A stretch of 64,000 bases of DNA from LMUY01 sp964245075 (GTDB lineage: Bacteria; Pseudomonadota; Alphaproteobacteria; Acetobacterales; Acetobacteraceae): contig CAXTLC010000004.1 of assembly GCA_964245075.1 (NCBI GenBank), positions 1 through 64,000 on the forward strand, given 5' to 3'. Of this stretch, positions 7,964 to 17,190 are shown piece after piece. Numbering within the stretch: the stretch's first letter is position 1; each line of letters starts with the position of its first letter. The notes beneath the pieces were generated by a model that saw only the letters and a program-made list of their open reading frames with translations, was not told where the DNA came from and searched no databases. The position numbers were made by a program, and so were the translations under genes.

Positions 7964-8020
7964 GCATCCCGCTTCTGCGACGGGGCGACATCTCCCTCAC
8001 GGCCGGCTGACACGTGATGC

Positions 8021-9158
8021 CTACGACTCCAGCCACGCCCGCACCGCGTCCCGCAGGAACGCCGCGTCAACCGGGTTGCCGGACGGATTGCCCGCGCGAT
8101 GCCCCCAGATGCTCGGGATCGGCCTCAGTTCGGCGTGCGCGAGGTGCTCCAGTTCCGCCGCGTTGTCGGCCACGCGGAAATACAGGTCCGTCTCGCCCGG
8201 CAGGAGCAGCACGCGCGCCTCGATCGCCCGCAACGCCGCCGGGAGGTCGCCGCCGTAGAGCGGGTTGCCGCTGATGTCGCCCGCGTCCCAGGTCCGAAGC
8301 TGGGCATGGAGGTCGGCGGCAGGGCGCTGGGCGAAGCGGTCTTCCCAGCCCGTGCGAAGGTAGGTTTCGAGGTCGGGCGCGCCTTCTGCGCTCTGGTGCA
8401 GGTTGGCGCGGTAGAAATCCTGGCTCAGCGCCCAGCCGGCGTAGATGCGGCCGAACGCGCGCAGGGCCGCCTTGGGCTCGGCGCTGAAACGGCCGCCGCC
8501 CTCGTGCTCGGGCGCCGCTTCCAGCACGGCGAGCAGCCCGGCCAGGAACACGCGGTTATGCACCGCCGTGCGCGCGCTGCCGCAATTGATCACCGCGCGG
8601 GCGACTGCCTGGGGGAAGCGCGCCGCCCAGTGATAGGCCTGCTGCGCCCCCATGGACCAGCCATAGACGGCGTGCAGCGCCTCGATCCCCCACTGGTCGC
8701 GCAGCAGCCGGCGTTGCGCGCCCACGTTGTCCCAGGCGGTCACCAGGCCGGGCCAGNNNNNNNNNNNNNNNNNNNNNNNNNNNNNNNNNNNNNNNNNNNN
8801 NNNNNNNNNNNNNNNNNNNNNNNNNNNNNNNNNNNNNNNNNNNNNNNNNNNNNNNNGGGGTGTTGCCCGGGGTGTTGCCCGGGGTGTTGGACGGGCTGGA
8901 CGACAAGCCGTTGCCGAACATGTCCGGGATGACGATGAACCAACGCCCGGGGTCAAGCACGCCGTCCGGGCCGATCAGCCATTCGAGGTCCGGATGCCGG
9001 GCGGAATAGCTGGTCGGGTAGAGCACGACGTTGTCCCGGCCCGGGGCGAGCGTGCCGTGCGCCTTCCAGCTCAGCGCCGCGCCGGGCAGCACGGCGCCGG
9101 ATTGCAGGGGCAGGTCCCCGAGGGCGAACCGGCCGGACGCTTGGGGCCAGTCGGTCAT
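8021..9158 (-). CDS. MetX-like alpha/beta hydrolase, interrupted by gap
   Basis: Two pieces of one gene flank a 100-N gap. The upstream part starts MTDWPQASGRFALGD at ATG 9158 (AGGAG upstream) and reaches PDMFGNGLSSSPSNTPGNTP. The downstream part resumes at LVTAWDNVGAQ and continues to the stop at 8021. Hallmarks of the homoserine-acetyltransferase-like hydrolases are present: YGWSMGAQQAYHWA (nucleophile Ser), LLLPGETDLYF, and SIWGHRAGNP (His). The true reaction may be acyl transfer or hydrolysis. The two parts are out of frame only because the N-run is a placeholder. In homologues I remember, the gapped spot is a short loop, so the gap probably hides a repeat expansion. Confidence 0.8.
8757..8856. 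other. Assembly gap (100 N)
   Basis: Exactly 100 undetermined bases, most likely a scaffolding placeholder rather than a measured length. It lies within the MetX-like hydrolase gene and directly abuts 12-bp tandem repeats. Confidence 0.95.
8857..8892. repeat. 12-bp tandem repeat at gap edge
   Basis: Units GGGGTGTTGCCC at 8857-8868 and 8869-8880, then a diverged third copy. On the coding strand they give an NTPGNTPGNT peptide. The array probably continues into the gap, which would explain why assembly broke here. Confidence 0.85.
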
Positions 9159-10384
9159 GAAGGCTCCTGGTGGAGAAGCTCTTTGGGAGGGGAAAGCGTG
9201 GCGGACTGGTGCAGGGCCAGCGCTGCGCCGGCGTAGGTGACCGCGCCGATCAGGAACGGGGCGCCGGACCATGGTCCCCCGCCTGCCTGCACGGCGAAGT
9301 GGAACACGGCGCCGGCCACCATCGGAGACACGATGGCGGTCAGGCCTTCCACCGACGCCAAGCCGCCCTGCAGCTCGCCCTGCCGTTCCGGCCCGATCCG
9401 GGCAGACAGCAGGCCGCGCAGGGAAGGCCCCGACATGGACCCGAACGCCTGGATCACGATCCCGGCGTAGATCACCCAACCGGCCTGCGCCAAGCCGAAG
9501 CAGACATAGGCGACGGCCGCGACGGCCAAGCCGGTGAACGCCGCCCGGCGCTCGCCCAAGCGGCGGATGATCGGGCGGATCAGCGCGCCCTGCACCACCG
9601 CCTGGCTCACGCCCATGGCGGCGAGCGCCCACCCGTTATGCTGGGTGTTCCAGCCGAACCGCAGCCCGTTGGACAGCACGAACGAGCCCTGCAACGCGCC
9701 CAGGCCGAACCACGTCAGGCTCCAGGCGAGCGCCAGCCACGCCATTGGACGCTCCCCCGTGAGGGCGCGCAACGAGCCGACCGGGTTGGCCCTGCGCCAC
9801 GAGAATGGGCGGCGGCGCTCGGGCGGCAGGCTTTCCGGCAGCACCAGCGCGCCATAGGCCGCGTTGGCGAGCGCGAGCCCGGCCGCCACCAGGAAGGGCA
9901 GCCGCAGGTCAACCTGCCCCAGCAGGCCGCCCATCGCCGGCCCCAGCACGAACCCAGCGCCGAAGGTGGCACCGACCAGGCCGAACCGGGCGGACCGCTG
10001 CGCGGGCGGCGTGATGTCGGCGATGTAGGCGTTCGCCGCCGAAGCGCTGGCCGCCGTCGCCCCGGCGAACACCCGCCCCAGGAACAGCCAGGCCAGCGTG
10101 GGAGCCCAGAACAGCAGCAGGTAGTTCAGGGAAACGCCCAGCACGGACAGGATGATCACCGGGCGGCGGCCGAACCGGTCCGACAGCCCGCCCAGCACGG
10201 GCGCCGCCAGGAACTGGGTGGCGGCGAAGGTCGCCACCAGCGCCCCCACCCACACGGCCGCCTGGCTCCGGTCCCCGCTGGTCAGGCTGCGAACCAGGTC
10301 CGGCACGATCGGCACCACGATGCCGAAGCCGAGCGCGTCCACGAACAGCGTGATCAGCACGAAGACGAGCGAGGCGTGCCTCAT
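9155..10384 (-). CDS. MFS exporter, TCR/Tet-like
   Basis: A 409-residue twelve-segment transporter. It has the Tet-family start FVLITLFVDALGFGIVVPIV, motif A GGLSDRFGRRPVII, and the mid-protein NAYIADITPP.QRSA typical of class A-like tetracycline/drug-proton antiporters. A drug cannot be named; chromosomal members are often general effluxers. The ATG at 10384 overlaps the mutY stop, and its own stop overlaps the hydrolase start at 9158. The order mutY, exporter, hydrolase therefore forms a tightly coupled minus-strand run. Confidence 0.87.
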   Translation of the reverse strand: MRHASLVFVLITLFVDALGFGIVVPIVPDLVRSLTSGDRSQAAVWVGALVATFAATQFLAAPVLGGLSDRFGRRPVIILSVLGVSLNYLLLFWAPTLAWLFLGRVFAGATAASASAANAYIADITPPAQRSARFGLVGATFGAGFVLGPAMGGLLGQVDLRLPFLVAAGLALANAAYGALVLPESLPPERRRPFSWRRANPVGSLRALTGERPMAWLALAWSLTWFGLGALQGSFVLSNGLRFGWNTQHNGWALAAMGVSQAVVQGALIRPIIRRLGERRAAFTGLAVAAVAYVCFGLAQAGWVIYAGIVIQAFGSMSGPSLRGLLSARIGPERQGELQGGLASVEGLTAIVSPMVAGAVFHFAVQAGGGPWSGAPFLIGAVTYAGAALALHQSATLSPPKELLHQEPS

Positions 10385-11421
10385 GCCGCGTCCTCCGCCA
10401 CCCGCACGCATTTCCGCATCACGGTCGGCAGCGCTTCCCCGGCCAGCGCGTCGGCGGGGCGCAGGAAGCCCTCGGCCTGGATCGCGGGCACGGCCGCGGC
10501 GTACACGTCGATCGACAGCTCGAAATGGGTGAAGCCGTGGAACGCCTGGCCCGCCCGGCGCCAGGGGGCCGGCATGGGGGCTGCCGCCACCGCCTCGGGC
10601 TCGGGCCATGGCTCGGGGCGCCAATCGGTGCCGGGCAGCTCGGTCATGCCGCCCAGCAGGCCGCGCGGAGGACGCCGGCGGAGCAGCACCTGGCCGTCCG
10701 CGTCCGTCAGCCAGTAGTGCGCGCCGAAGCGCCGCGGCCGGGGCTTCTTGGGGGCCTTGTGCGGCAGCTCGCCGGCGATGCCCTCGGCGCGGCCACGGCA
10801 GCCCCGCATCACCGGGCACAGCGCGCAGGCGGGCGCGGCCGGGGTGCAGATCGTGGCGCCCAGGTCGAACAACGCCTGCGCGAAGTCGGATGGGCGGGCG
10901 CAGGCGTCCGGGTCCTCGCCCAGGCGCGCGGCGGCAGCGGCGATGATGTGCCGGCCGAGCGGCAGCGGCGTGGTGACGGCGAACAAGCGGGACACGACCC
11001 GCTCCACGTTGCCGTCGATCGGCACCACCGGCACGCCGAACGCGATGGCGGCGACCGCGGCGGCAGTGTAGGCGCCGATGCCCGGCAGCGCGCGCAAGCC
11101 GTCCACCGTGTCCGGGAAGCCGCCGGACGCCGCCACCTGCTTGGCGCAGGCATGGAGGTTGCGGGCGCGGGCGTAGTAGCCGAGCCCCGCCCACGCCGCG
11201 AGCACGTCCCCCTCCGGCGCCGCCGCCAGCGCCCCCACTGTTGGAAAGCGCAGCAGGAAGCGCTCGAAGTAAGGTATCACGGCGGCGACCGTGGTCTGTT
11301 GCAGCATGATCTCCGACAGCCAGACGCGGTACGGGTCGGCCGGCCCGCCACCCCAGCTACGCCAGGGCAGGTGGCGGCGGTGGCGGTCGTACCAGCGCAG
11401 CAGGCCGGCCGCCGAGAACAT
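10381..11421 (-). CDS. mutY: A/G-specific adenine DNA glycosylase MutY
   Basis: Base-excision repair glycosylase that removes A opposite 8-oxoguanine. The 346 residues show LSEIMLQQTTV with catalytic Glu37, the helix-hairpin-helix LPGIGAYTAAAVAA, catalytic Asp136 in VPIDGNVERV, and the iron-sulfur cluster cysteines at 192, 199, 202 and 208 (C-x6-C-x2-C-x5-C). A NUDIX-like C-terminal domain for 8-oxoG recognition follows (QVLLRRRPPRGLLGGMTELP). I chose ATG 11421; an in-frame GTG at 11433 would add four residues. It is divergent from the DUF721 gene with only 22 bp between the starts, so the two promoters must overlap coding sequence. Confidence 0.95.
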   Translation of the reverse strand: MFSAAGLLRWYDRHRRHLPWRSWGGGPADPYRVWLSEIMLQQTTVAAVIPYFERFLLRFPTVGALAAAPEGDVLAAWAGLGYYARARNLHACAKQVAASGGFPDTVDGLRALPGIGAYTAAAVAAIAFGVPVVPIDGNVERVVSRLFAVTTPLPLGRHIIAAAAARLGEDPDACARPSDFAQALFDLGATICTPAAPACALCPVMRGCRGRAEGIAGELPHKAPKKPRPRRFGAHYWLTDADGQVLLRRRPPRGLLGGMTELPGTDWRPEPWPEPEAVAAAPMPAPWRRAGQAFHGFTHFELSIDVYAAAVPAIQAEGFLRPADALAGEALPTVMRKCVRVAEDAA

Positions 11422-11443
11422 GTCGAGGAGCACGCGGAGCGGT

Positions 11444-11899
11444 ATGGCGGGGGACGAGGGGGAGAACAAGCGGCACGTGTGGGGACCGCGCCCGGTGGGC
11501 GCGCTGGTTCCGGCGCTGACCCGGCCGGCCTTCCGCGCCCGCTCGCCGGCCGCAGCGCAGTTGATGGCCGACTGGGCCACGGTGGTCGGCCCGGCGCTCG
11601 GGGCGGTGACGCAGCCGCGTCGCCTGTCCGGCAGCACGCTGACCCTGAACTGTTCCGGTCCGGTCGCGCTGGAGTTGCAGCACATGTCGAGCGAGCTGAT
11701 CGCGCGGGTCAACGCCCATCTGGGCCGCACGGCGGTGACCCGGCTGCGCTTCGTGCAGCAACCCCTGCCGGCGCCGGCCGTGACGCCGCAGCCGGTGCGG
11801 GAAGGGCCTGCGCCGCCTGTGCCGGGGGTGCCGCCCGGCCCTTTGCACGACGCCCTGGCACGCCTGGGCCAGGCGATCGGCCGCGGCAAGCCGGACTAG
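11444..11899 (+). CDS. DUF721 (DciA-like) protein
   Basis: A 151-residue protein with the DUF721 pattern: LMADWATVVGPALGAVTQPRR, SGSTLTLNCSGPVALELQHM, and LIARVNAHLGRTAVTRLRFVQ. The family includes DciA, the ancestral loader of the replicative helicase DnaB. Alphaproteobacterial members like this one usually sit beside mutY, as here. The C-terminal third is Pro-rich and probably disordered. The loader role is inferred from the family. Confidence 0.75.
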   Translation: MAGDEGENKRHVWGPRPVGALVPALTRPAFRARSPAAAQLMADWATVVGPALGAVTQPRRLSGSTLTLNCSGPVALELQHMSSELIARVNAHLGRTAVTRLRFVQQPLPAPAVTPQPVREGPAPPVPGVPPGPLHDALARLGQAIGRGKPD

Positions 11900-12038
11900 C
11901 CAGGAAGCGTCCTGCCCGGCACACCGTTGCAGGAAAGCAACTTCGTACGGAAACCGACGTTCGGATCGATCCCGTTATGGCGGCCCGAGCCGTGATGGTG
12001 GCATCGTAACGGTATCGGTTCGGCCGTAAGGGCGATGC

Positions 12039-13052
12039 ATGTTCATCAGGGTTCGCGATCTTGCCGTTCTCCTCGGTATCGGGCTGCCGGGCCTGGCGGG
12101 CGCCCAGCCAAACCCGCTGGCCCGTGCGGCGATGGCCGGGGCCGGCGCGCCGGCGCCGGTGCTGGCGACCACACCGCCGCTTTCCGCTGGGTTCTATCAG
12201 CCATCCGCGCCGGCGTTGATGCCGGGGATGATCCGGCCGGACTCGCTGCCGGAGCCGTCAGCCCCGCCTGATCCGGTCGCCGTCGAGGCGCTGCGGGCGG
12301 ACATGCGCGCGGCGGTCGGCCGCGCGCTGCTGCCGGACATGCCCGCATCCACCGGCAAGTCCCTGGAAGCGGCACAGGCAATGCTGGACCGGCTGGGCTA
12401 CCGCGCGGACACGCCGCAGGCCGTGCTGGTGGTGGACCGCTCGCCGCACGTTCAGCGTCTCTGGGTGGCGTTGGCGGGGCCGGGAAGCAGCGCGCTCCAA
12501 CCGCTCGGCGCCGTGAAGGTCAGCACCGGCAAGCCTGGCCGCAAGGAACATTTCCGCACGCCCGTCGGCGTGTTCGACGATGACGCGTCCATCCTCGGCT
12601 ACCGCGCGCTGGGCACCTACAACGAGAACCACATCCGCGGCGTCGGGACCAAGGGAATGCGGGTGTGGGATCTCGGCTGGCAGACCACGGACGACTGGCG
12701 CAAGCCCCACGTGCTGACGGCCGTGCGGCTGGAGATGCACGCCACCGACCCGGACGTGCTGGAACGGCGGCTCGGGCGCCGGGACTCGGAGGGCTGCATC
12801 CGCATCCCGTCGCAGTTCAACAGCTTCCTGGACCAATCGGGGCTGCTTGACGCCAAGGAACGGGACGCGGCCCGCACGGATCGCCGCTTCGCCGCGCTGC
12901 TGCCCCGCAACGCCGCGCCGAACGCCCTGGCCGGGCACCTGCTGGTGGTGGTGGACACGTCCGACCCGGATGCCGCGCCGTCCGACCCGATCCGCGCCGC
13001 CGCCATGACGCACAGCGGGGGGCGGGGCCCGGAGCACGACGACGCCGGGTGA
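12039..13052 (+). CDS. L,D-transpeptidase (YkuD domain)
   Basis: A 337-residue secreted enzyme. It has a signal peptide (LAVLLGIGLPGLAGA), an Ala/Pro-rich linker, and a YkuD domain that includes TGKPGRKEHFRTPVG. The catalytic motif is HATD followed by SEGCIRI, with Cys253 as nucleophile; the usual form is SHGC[VIR], so the Glu in place of His is a variation. It would form 3-3 peptidoglycan cross-links or attach lipoproteins in the periplasm. Its stop codon is immediately followed by the stop of convergent recR with no base in between. Confidence 0.85.
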   Translation: MFIRVRDLAVLLGIGLPGLAGAQPNPLARAAMAGAGAPAPVLATTPPLSAGFYQPSAPALMPGMIRPDSLPEPSAPPDPVAVEALRADMRAAVGRALLPDMPASTGKSLEAAQAMLDRLGYRADTPQAVLVVDRSPHVQRLWVALAGPGSSALQPLGAVKVSTGKPGRKEHFRTPVGVFDDDASILGYRALGTYNENHIRGVGTKGMRVWDLGWQTTDDWRKPHVLTAVRLEMHATDPDVLERRLGRRDSEGCIRIPSQFNSFLDQSGLLDAKERDAARTDRRFAALLPRNAAPNALAGHLLVVVDTSDPDAAPSDPIRAAAMTHSGGRGPEHDDAG

Positions 13053-13649
13053 TTACCCGACGGCCCGCCGCGCGCGGATCGCCGCGCTGAGCGTGCCGTC
13101 ATCCAGCACGTCCAACGCGCCGCCGATGGGCATGCCGTGCCCGACCCGGGTGATGGCGGCGCCGAACGGGGCGAGCCGTTCCGCCAGCCAGTGCGCCGTG
13201 CTGGCGCCCTCCACCGTGGCGCCAAGGGCCAGGATCACCTCCGCCACCCCGCCCCGCTCCAGGCGGGCGAGCAGCGGACGCAGGTTCAGGTCCTCCGGCC
13301 CGATGCCGCCCAGCGCCGAAAGCGTCCCGCCCAGCACGTGGTAGAGCCCGTGGTGCACGGACGCGCGTTCCAGCGCCCAAAGGTCGCCCACGCCCTCCAC
13401 CACGCAGACCAGCGAGCGGTCGCGCGCCGGGTCGGCGCAGACCGCGCAGGGATTGCGGCTGTCCAGGTTGCCGCATTCCCGGCACGGCGCCACGGCGCGC
13501 GCCGCCTCCGTCAAGGCGCGGGCGAGCGGGAGCATGCGCGTGTCCGGCTGTTGCAGCATGCGCAGCACCGCGCGCCGGGCGCTGCGCGGGCCGAGGCCGG
13601 GAAGCTTGGCGAGCAGCTGGATGAGGCCGTCGATCTCGGGGGAGTTCAC
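13053..13649 (-). CDS. recR: Recombination mediator RecR
   Basis: A 198-residue RecR. It has the N-terminal HhH (LAKLPGLGPRSARRAVL), the zinc finger with Cys56, 59, 68 and 71, then a Toprim domain (LVCVVEGVGDLWALE) and the RecR C-terminal Walker-like region (ITRVGHGMPIGG). It works with RecF/RecO to load RecA at gaps. The usual partners dnaX and ybaB are not adjacent; here it lies 55 bp downstream of metH on the same strand. The TAA stop abuts the L,D-transpeptidase TGA, and the small palindrome CGGGT/ACCCG spans both stops. Confidence 0.96.
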   Translation of the reverse strand: MNSPEIDGLIQLLAKLPGLGPRSARRAVLRMLQQPDTRMLPLARALTEAARAVAPCRECGNLDSRNPCAVCADPARDRSLVCVVEGVGDLWALERASVHHGLYHVLGGTLSALGGIGPEDLNLRPLLARLERGGVAEVILALGATVEGASTAHWLAERLAPFGAAITRVGHGMPIGGALDVLDDGTLSAAIRARRAVG

Positions 13650-13704
13650 GCGACGGGAGATGGCGAGTGCGGGCGGCGGTGTCCAGGCGCGGCGCCGCCC
13701 GCCG

Positions 13705-16700
13705 CTACACCGAGAAGTACTTCGCCCGCGGGTGGAGCACCACGATGGCGCTGGTGCTCTGTTCCGGGTGCAACTGCCACTCGTCGCTGATGTCGACCCC
13801 GATCCGCTCGGCGCCCAGCAGTTGGAGCAACGATGCCTGGTCCTCCAGCTTGGGGCAGGCCGGGTAGCCGAAGCTGTAGCGGCTGCCGCGGTAGGACTGC
13901 GACAGCATCTTCTCCATGTCCCGGTCGTCCTCCGCCGCGAAGCCGCATTCGGCGCGGATGCGCTTGTGGGTGTACTCCGCCATCGCCTCCGCCATCTCGA
14001 CCGACAGGCCGTGGAGGTAGAGGTAGTCCTGGTAGCGGTTGTCCTCGAACCAGACCCGCGCGGTGTCGGACGCCTTCTGCCCGACGGTGACCACTTGGAG
14101 GCCGATCACGTCGCGCTCGGCGTCGTCCACGTCGCGGAAGAAGTCGGCGATGCATTCGCCATCCTCCTTGGGCTGGCGCGGCAGGGCGAAGCGGGCGCGC
14201 TCGGTCGTGCCGTCCTCGTCGAACAGGATGAGGTCGTTGCCCTGCCCGGCAGCCTTCCAGTAGCCGTAGATCGCCTGCGGGCGCAGGATGCCCTCCGCCT
14301 CGCACAGCGCGAACATGCGCTTGGTGATCGGCCGCAGCTCCTGCTTGGCCCAGCCCAGGAAGTCCTCCAGCGTGCGGCCCTGCTTGCGGAAGCCCCACTG
14401 GAATTGGTACAGGCTGCGCTCGTTGAGGAACGGCAGCACCGCCTTGGGCGTGCTTTCCAGCATCCTCGCGCCCCAGAACGGCGGCTGCGCCACGGGAACG
14501 TCCTGCGTGAGGCGCCGCCTGCGCTCCCGCACGGCCGCCAGGTCCACCGGGCGGAACGCTGCGGCGTCCGCCTGGCCCAGCTTGCGCTTGGTGTTGCGCG
14601 CCTTGCCGCTGCGCTTGGCCTGGATGGCACCCAGGTAGTCGTCGAAGCCGTTGCCGGTTACCCGGTCCATCAGGTGCAGGCCGTCGAACGCGTCCCGCGC
14701 GTAGGCCACCCGGCCGCACGCGTAGGATTGCACGCAGTCATCCTCCACGTAGTTGCGGGTCAGCGCCGCGCCGCCGAGCATGACGGGGATGTCCAGCCCT
14801 TGGCGGCTCATCTCCTCCAGGTTCTCCCGCATCACCACGGTCGATTTCACCAGCAGGCCGGACATGCCGATGGCGTGGGCGCGATGCTCCTTCGCCGCGG
14901 CGACCATGTCGGCCAGCGTCACCTTGATGCCGAGGTTGACCACGCGGTAGCCGTTGTTGGTCAGGATGATGTCGACCAGGTTCTTGCCGATGTCGTGCAC
15001 GTCCCCCTTCACGGTGGCGAGCACGATCGTGCCTTTCTCGTGCCCTTCCAGCCGCTCCATGTGCGGCTCCAGGTGGGCCACCGCCGCCTTCATGGTTTCG
15101 GCGGATTGCAGCACGAAGGGGAGCTGCATCTTGCCGGCGCCGAACAGCTCGCCCACGACCTTCATGCCGTCCAGCAGGATCTCGTTGATGATGGTCAGCG
15201 GCGGCAGGGTGCGCAGCGCGTCGTCCAGCTCGTCGGCCAGGCCCTTGCGGTCGCCGTCCACGATGCGGTCCTTCAGCCGGCCTTCGACCGTGTCGGCGCG
15301 CGCCTTCTTGGCCACGTCCGCCAGCTTGCGGTCGGCGAACAGCTCCAGCATCCGGTGCAGCGGGTCGTAGCCTTCCGCCCGGCGGTCCAGCAGCAGATCC
15401 TCGGCAACCTTCACCTCTTCGGCCGGGATGAGATGGAGCGGCCTGATCTTGCTCACGTGCACGATCGCCGCCGTCATGCCTGCCTTGACCGCCAAATCCA
15501 GGAACACCGAGTTCAGCACGGCACGCGCTGCGGCGTTCAATCCGAAGCTCACGTTGGACAAGCCAAGGACGATCTGAACGTCCGGGAACTTGTCGTGGAT
15601 CGCCCCGATGCCTTGCAGGGTCCACAACGCGAGCTTCCGGTCATCCTCGTTGCCCGTGGCGACGGTCAGCACGAGCGGGTCGATCATCAGGTCGGATTGC
15701 GGCAGGCCGTGCTTGCCGCAGCAGAACGCAACCAGGCGCTCGGCGATCTCCAGCTTCCGGTCCGCCGTCTTCGCCATGCCCGTCTCGTCGATGGTGCCGG
15801 CGACGATGGCGGCGCCGAACTTGCGGGCGAGCAGCAGCCGGGCGGCGGCGTGATCCTCGCCGTCCTCGAAGTTGATCGAGTTGATGATCGGCTTGCCGCC
15901 GTGCAGCTTCAGCGCCGCCTCGATCACGTTCGTCTCGGTGCTGTCGATCACCAGCGGCGCGTTCACGCTGGAGGTGAAGCGGGTGATCACCTGGCTCATC
16001 TCCGCCAGCTCGTCACGCCCGACGAAGGCGGTGCAGACGTCCAGGCTGTTGGACCCTTCGCCCACCTGCTCGCGGCCGACCGCCACGCAGCCGTCCCAAT
16101 CGCCGCGTTCCTGCAATTCGCGCCACTTGCGGCTGCCGTTGGCGTTGCAGCGCTCGCCGATGGAGAAGTAGCTGTTCTCCTGCCGCAGCGGCATCTGCCC
16201 GTACAGGCTGGCGACCGACGGCACCCAGTGGTGCGTGCGCGCCACCGGCGCCGGGCGATGCTCTCCCAGCTTGCGCAGCATCGCGTCCAGCGCCTCGGTG
16301 TGCGGGACGCTGGTGCCGCAGCAACCGCCCACCAGGTTCAGCCCGTCTTCCAGCACGAAGCGCTCGACCCAGCTCGCCATCTCCGCGGCGCCGAGCGGGT
16401 AGTGGGTCGCGCCGTTCACCAGCTCCGGCAGCCCGGCGTTGGGCTGCACGCTCAGCAGGCCGGGCCAGTTCGCCGCCAGCCAGCGCACGTGCTCCGCCAT
16501 CTCCTGCGGGCCGGTGGCGCAGTTCAGGCCCATCAGCGGCACGTCCAGCGCGTGGATCACCGTCGCGGCGGCGGCGATGTCCGGGCCGACCAGCAGGGTG
16601 CCCGTCGTTTCCACCGTCACCTGCACGAAGATAGGCGTGTCCGAACCGGCGGCGGCGCGGGCGATCTTGGCGCCGTTCACCGCCGCCTTGATCTGCAGCG

Positions 16701-17190
16701 TGTCCTGGCAGGTCTCGATCAGGATCGCGTCCACCCCGCCGTCGATCAACCCGGCGGCCTGCTGCGCCAGCGCCTGCTCCAGCGGGTCGTACGCGATGTT
16801 GCCCAGCGATGGCAGCTTGGTGCCCGGCCCGACCGAACCCAGCACCCAGCGGTGCCGCCCGTCGGCGAAGCTGTCCGCGGCTTCCCGCGCCAACTCGGCG
16901 GCAACCTTGTTGATCTCGTGCGTGCGGTCCTCGAGGTCAAACTCGGCCAGCGTGATCGGGCTGCCGCCGAAGCTGTTGGTTTCCACCATGTCCGCGCCGG
17001 CGGCGAAGTAGCCGCGGTGGATCTCGCGCACCATCTCCGGGCGCGACAGGTTCAGCACTTCCGTGCAGTTCTCCCGCCCCCAGTAATCCGCCTCCACGTC
17101 CAGGGTCAGCGCCTGCACCCGGCTACCCATGCCGCCGTCGCACAGCAGCACGCGGTCACGCAGGGCATCGAGCAGGTGGGGACGGGTCAT
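13705..17190 (-). CDS. metH: Cobalamin-dependent methionine synthase MetH
   Basis: Full-length 1161-residue MetH, transferring methyl from methyl-tetrahydrofolate to homocysteine via cobalamin in the cytosol. Domains in order: homocysteine-binding barrel with zinc ligands (GLNCATGP and VGGCCGTS), pterin-binding barrel (FSIGERCNANGSRKW, VIDSTE), cap domain, B12 domain with DVHDIGKN (cobalt-ligating His732) and the GMSGLLVKSTVVM loop, then an AdoMet-reactivation domain ending RGSRYSFGYPACPKLEDQ. The ATG at 17190 overlaps the stop of the ArsR-methyltransferase gene as ATGA, so it is co-expressed with its probable regulator. Confidence 0.97.
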   Translation of the reverse strand: MTRPHLLDALRDRVLLCDGGMGSRVQALTLDVEADYWGRENCTEVLNLSRPEMVREIHRGYFAAGADMVETNSFGGSPITLAEFDLEDRTHEINKVAAELAREAADSFADGRHRWVLGSVGPGTKLPSLGNIAYDPLEQALAQQAAGLIDGGVDAILIETCQDTLQIKAAVNGAKIARAAAGSDTPIFVQVTVETTGTLLVGPDIAAAATVIHALDVPLMGLNCATGPQEMAEHVRWLAANWPGLLSVQPNAGLPELVNGATHYPLGAAEMASWVERFVLEDGLNLVGGCCGTSVPHTEALDAMLRKLGEHRPAPVARTHHWVPSVASLYGQMPLRQENSYFSIGERCNANGSRKWRELQERGDWDGCVAVGREQVGEGSNSLDVCTAFVGRDELAEMSQVITRFTSSVNAPLVIDSTETNVIEAALKLHGGKPIINSINFEDGEDHAAARLLLARKFGAAIVAGTIDETGMAKTADRKLEIAERLVAFCCGKHGLPQSDLMIDPLVLTVATGNEDDRKLALWTLQGIGAIHDKFPDVQIVLGLSNVSFGLNAAARAVLNSVFLDLAVKAGMTAAIVHVSKIRPLHLIPAEEVKVAEDLLLDRRAEGYDPLHRMLELFADRKLADVAKKARADTVEGRLKDRIVDGDRKGLADELDDALRTLPPLTIINEILLDGMKVVGELFGAGKMQLPFVLQSAETMKAAVAHLEPHMERLEGHEKGTIVLATVKGDVHDIGKNLVDIILTNNGYRVVNLGIKVTLADMVAAAKEHRAHAIGMSGLLVKSTVVMRENLEEMSRQGLDIPVMLGGAALTRNYVEDDCVQSYACGRVAYARDAFDGLHLMDRVTGNGFDDYLGAIQAKRSGKARNTKRKLGQADAAAFRPVDLAAVRERRRRLTQDVPVAQPPFWGARMLESTPKAVLPFLNERSLYQFQWGFRKQGRTLEDFLGWAKQELRPITKRMFALCEAEGILRPQAIYGYWKAAGQGNDLILFDEDGTTERARFALPRQPKEDGECIADFFRDVDDAERDVIGLQVVTVGQKASDTARVWFEDNRYQDYLYLHGLSVEMAEAMAEYTHKRIRAECGFAAEDDRDMEKMLSQSYRGSRYSFGYPACPKLEDQASLLQLLGAERIGVDISDEWQLHPEQSTSAIVVLHPRAKYFSV

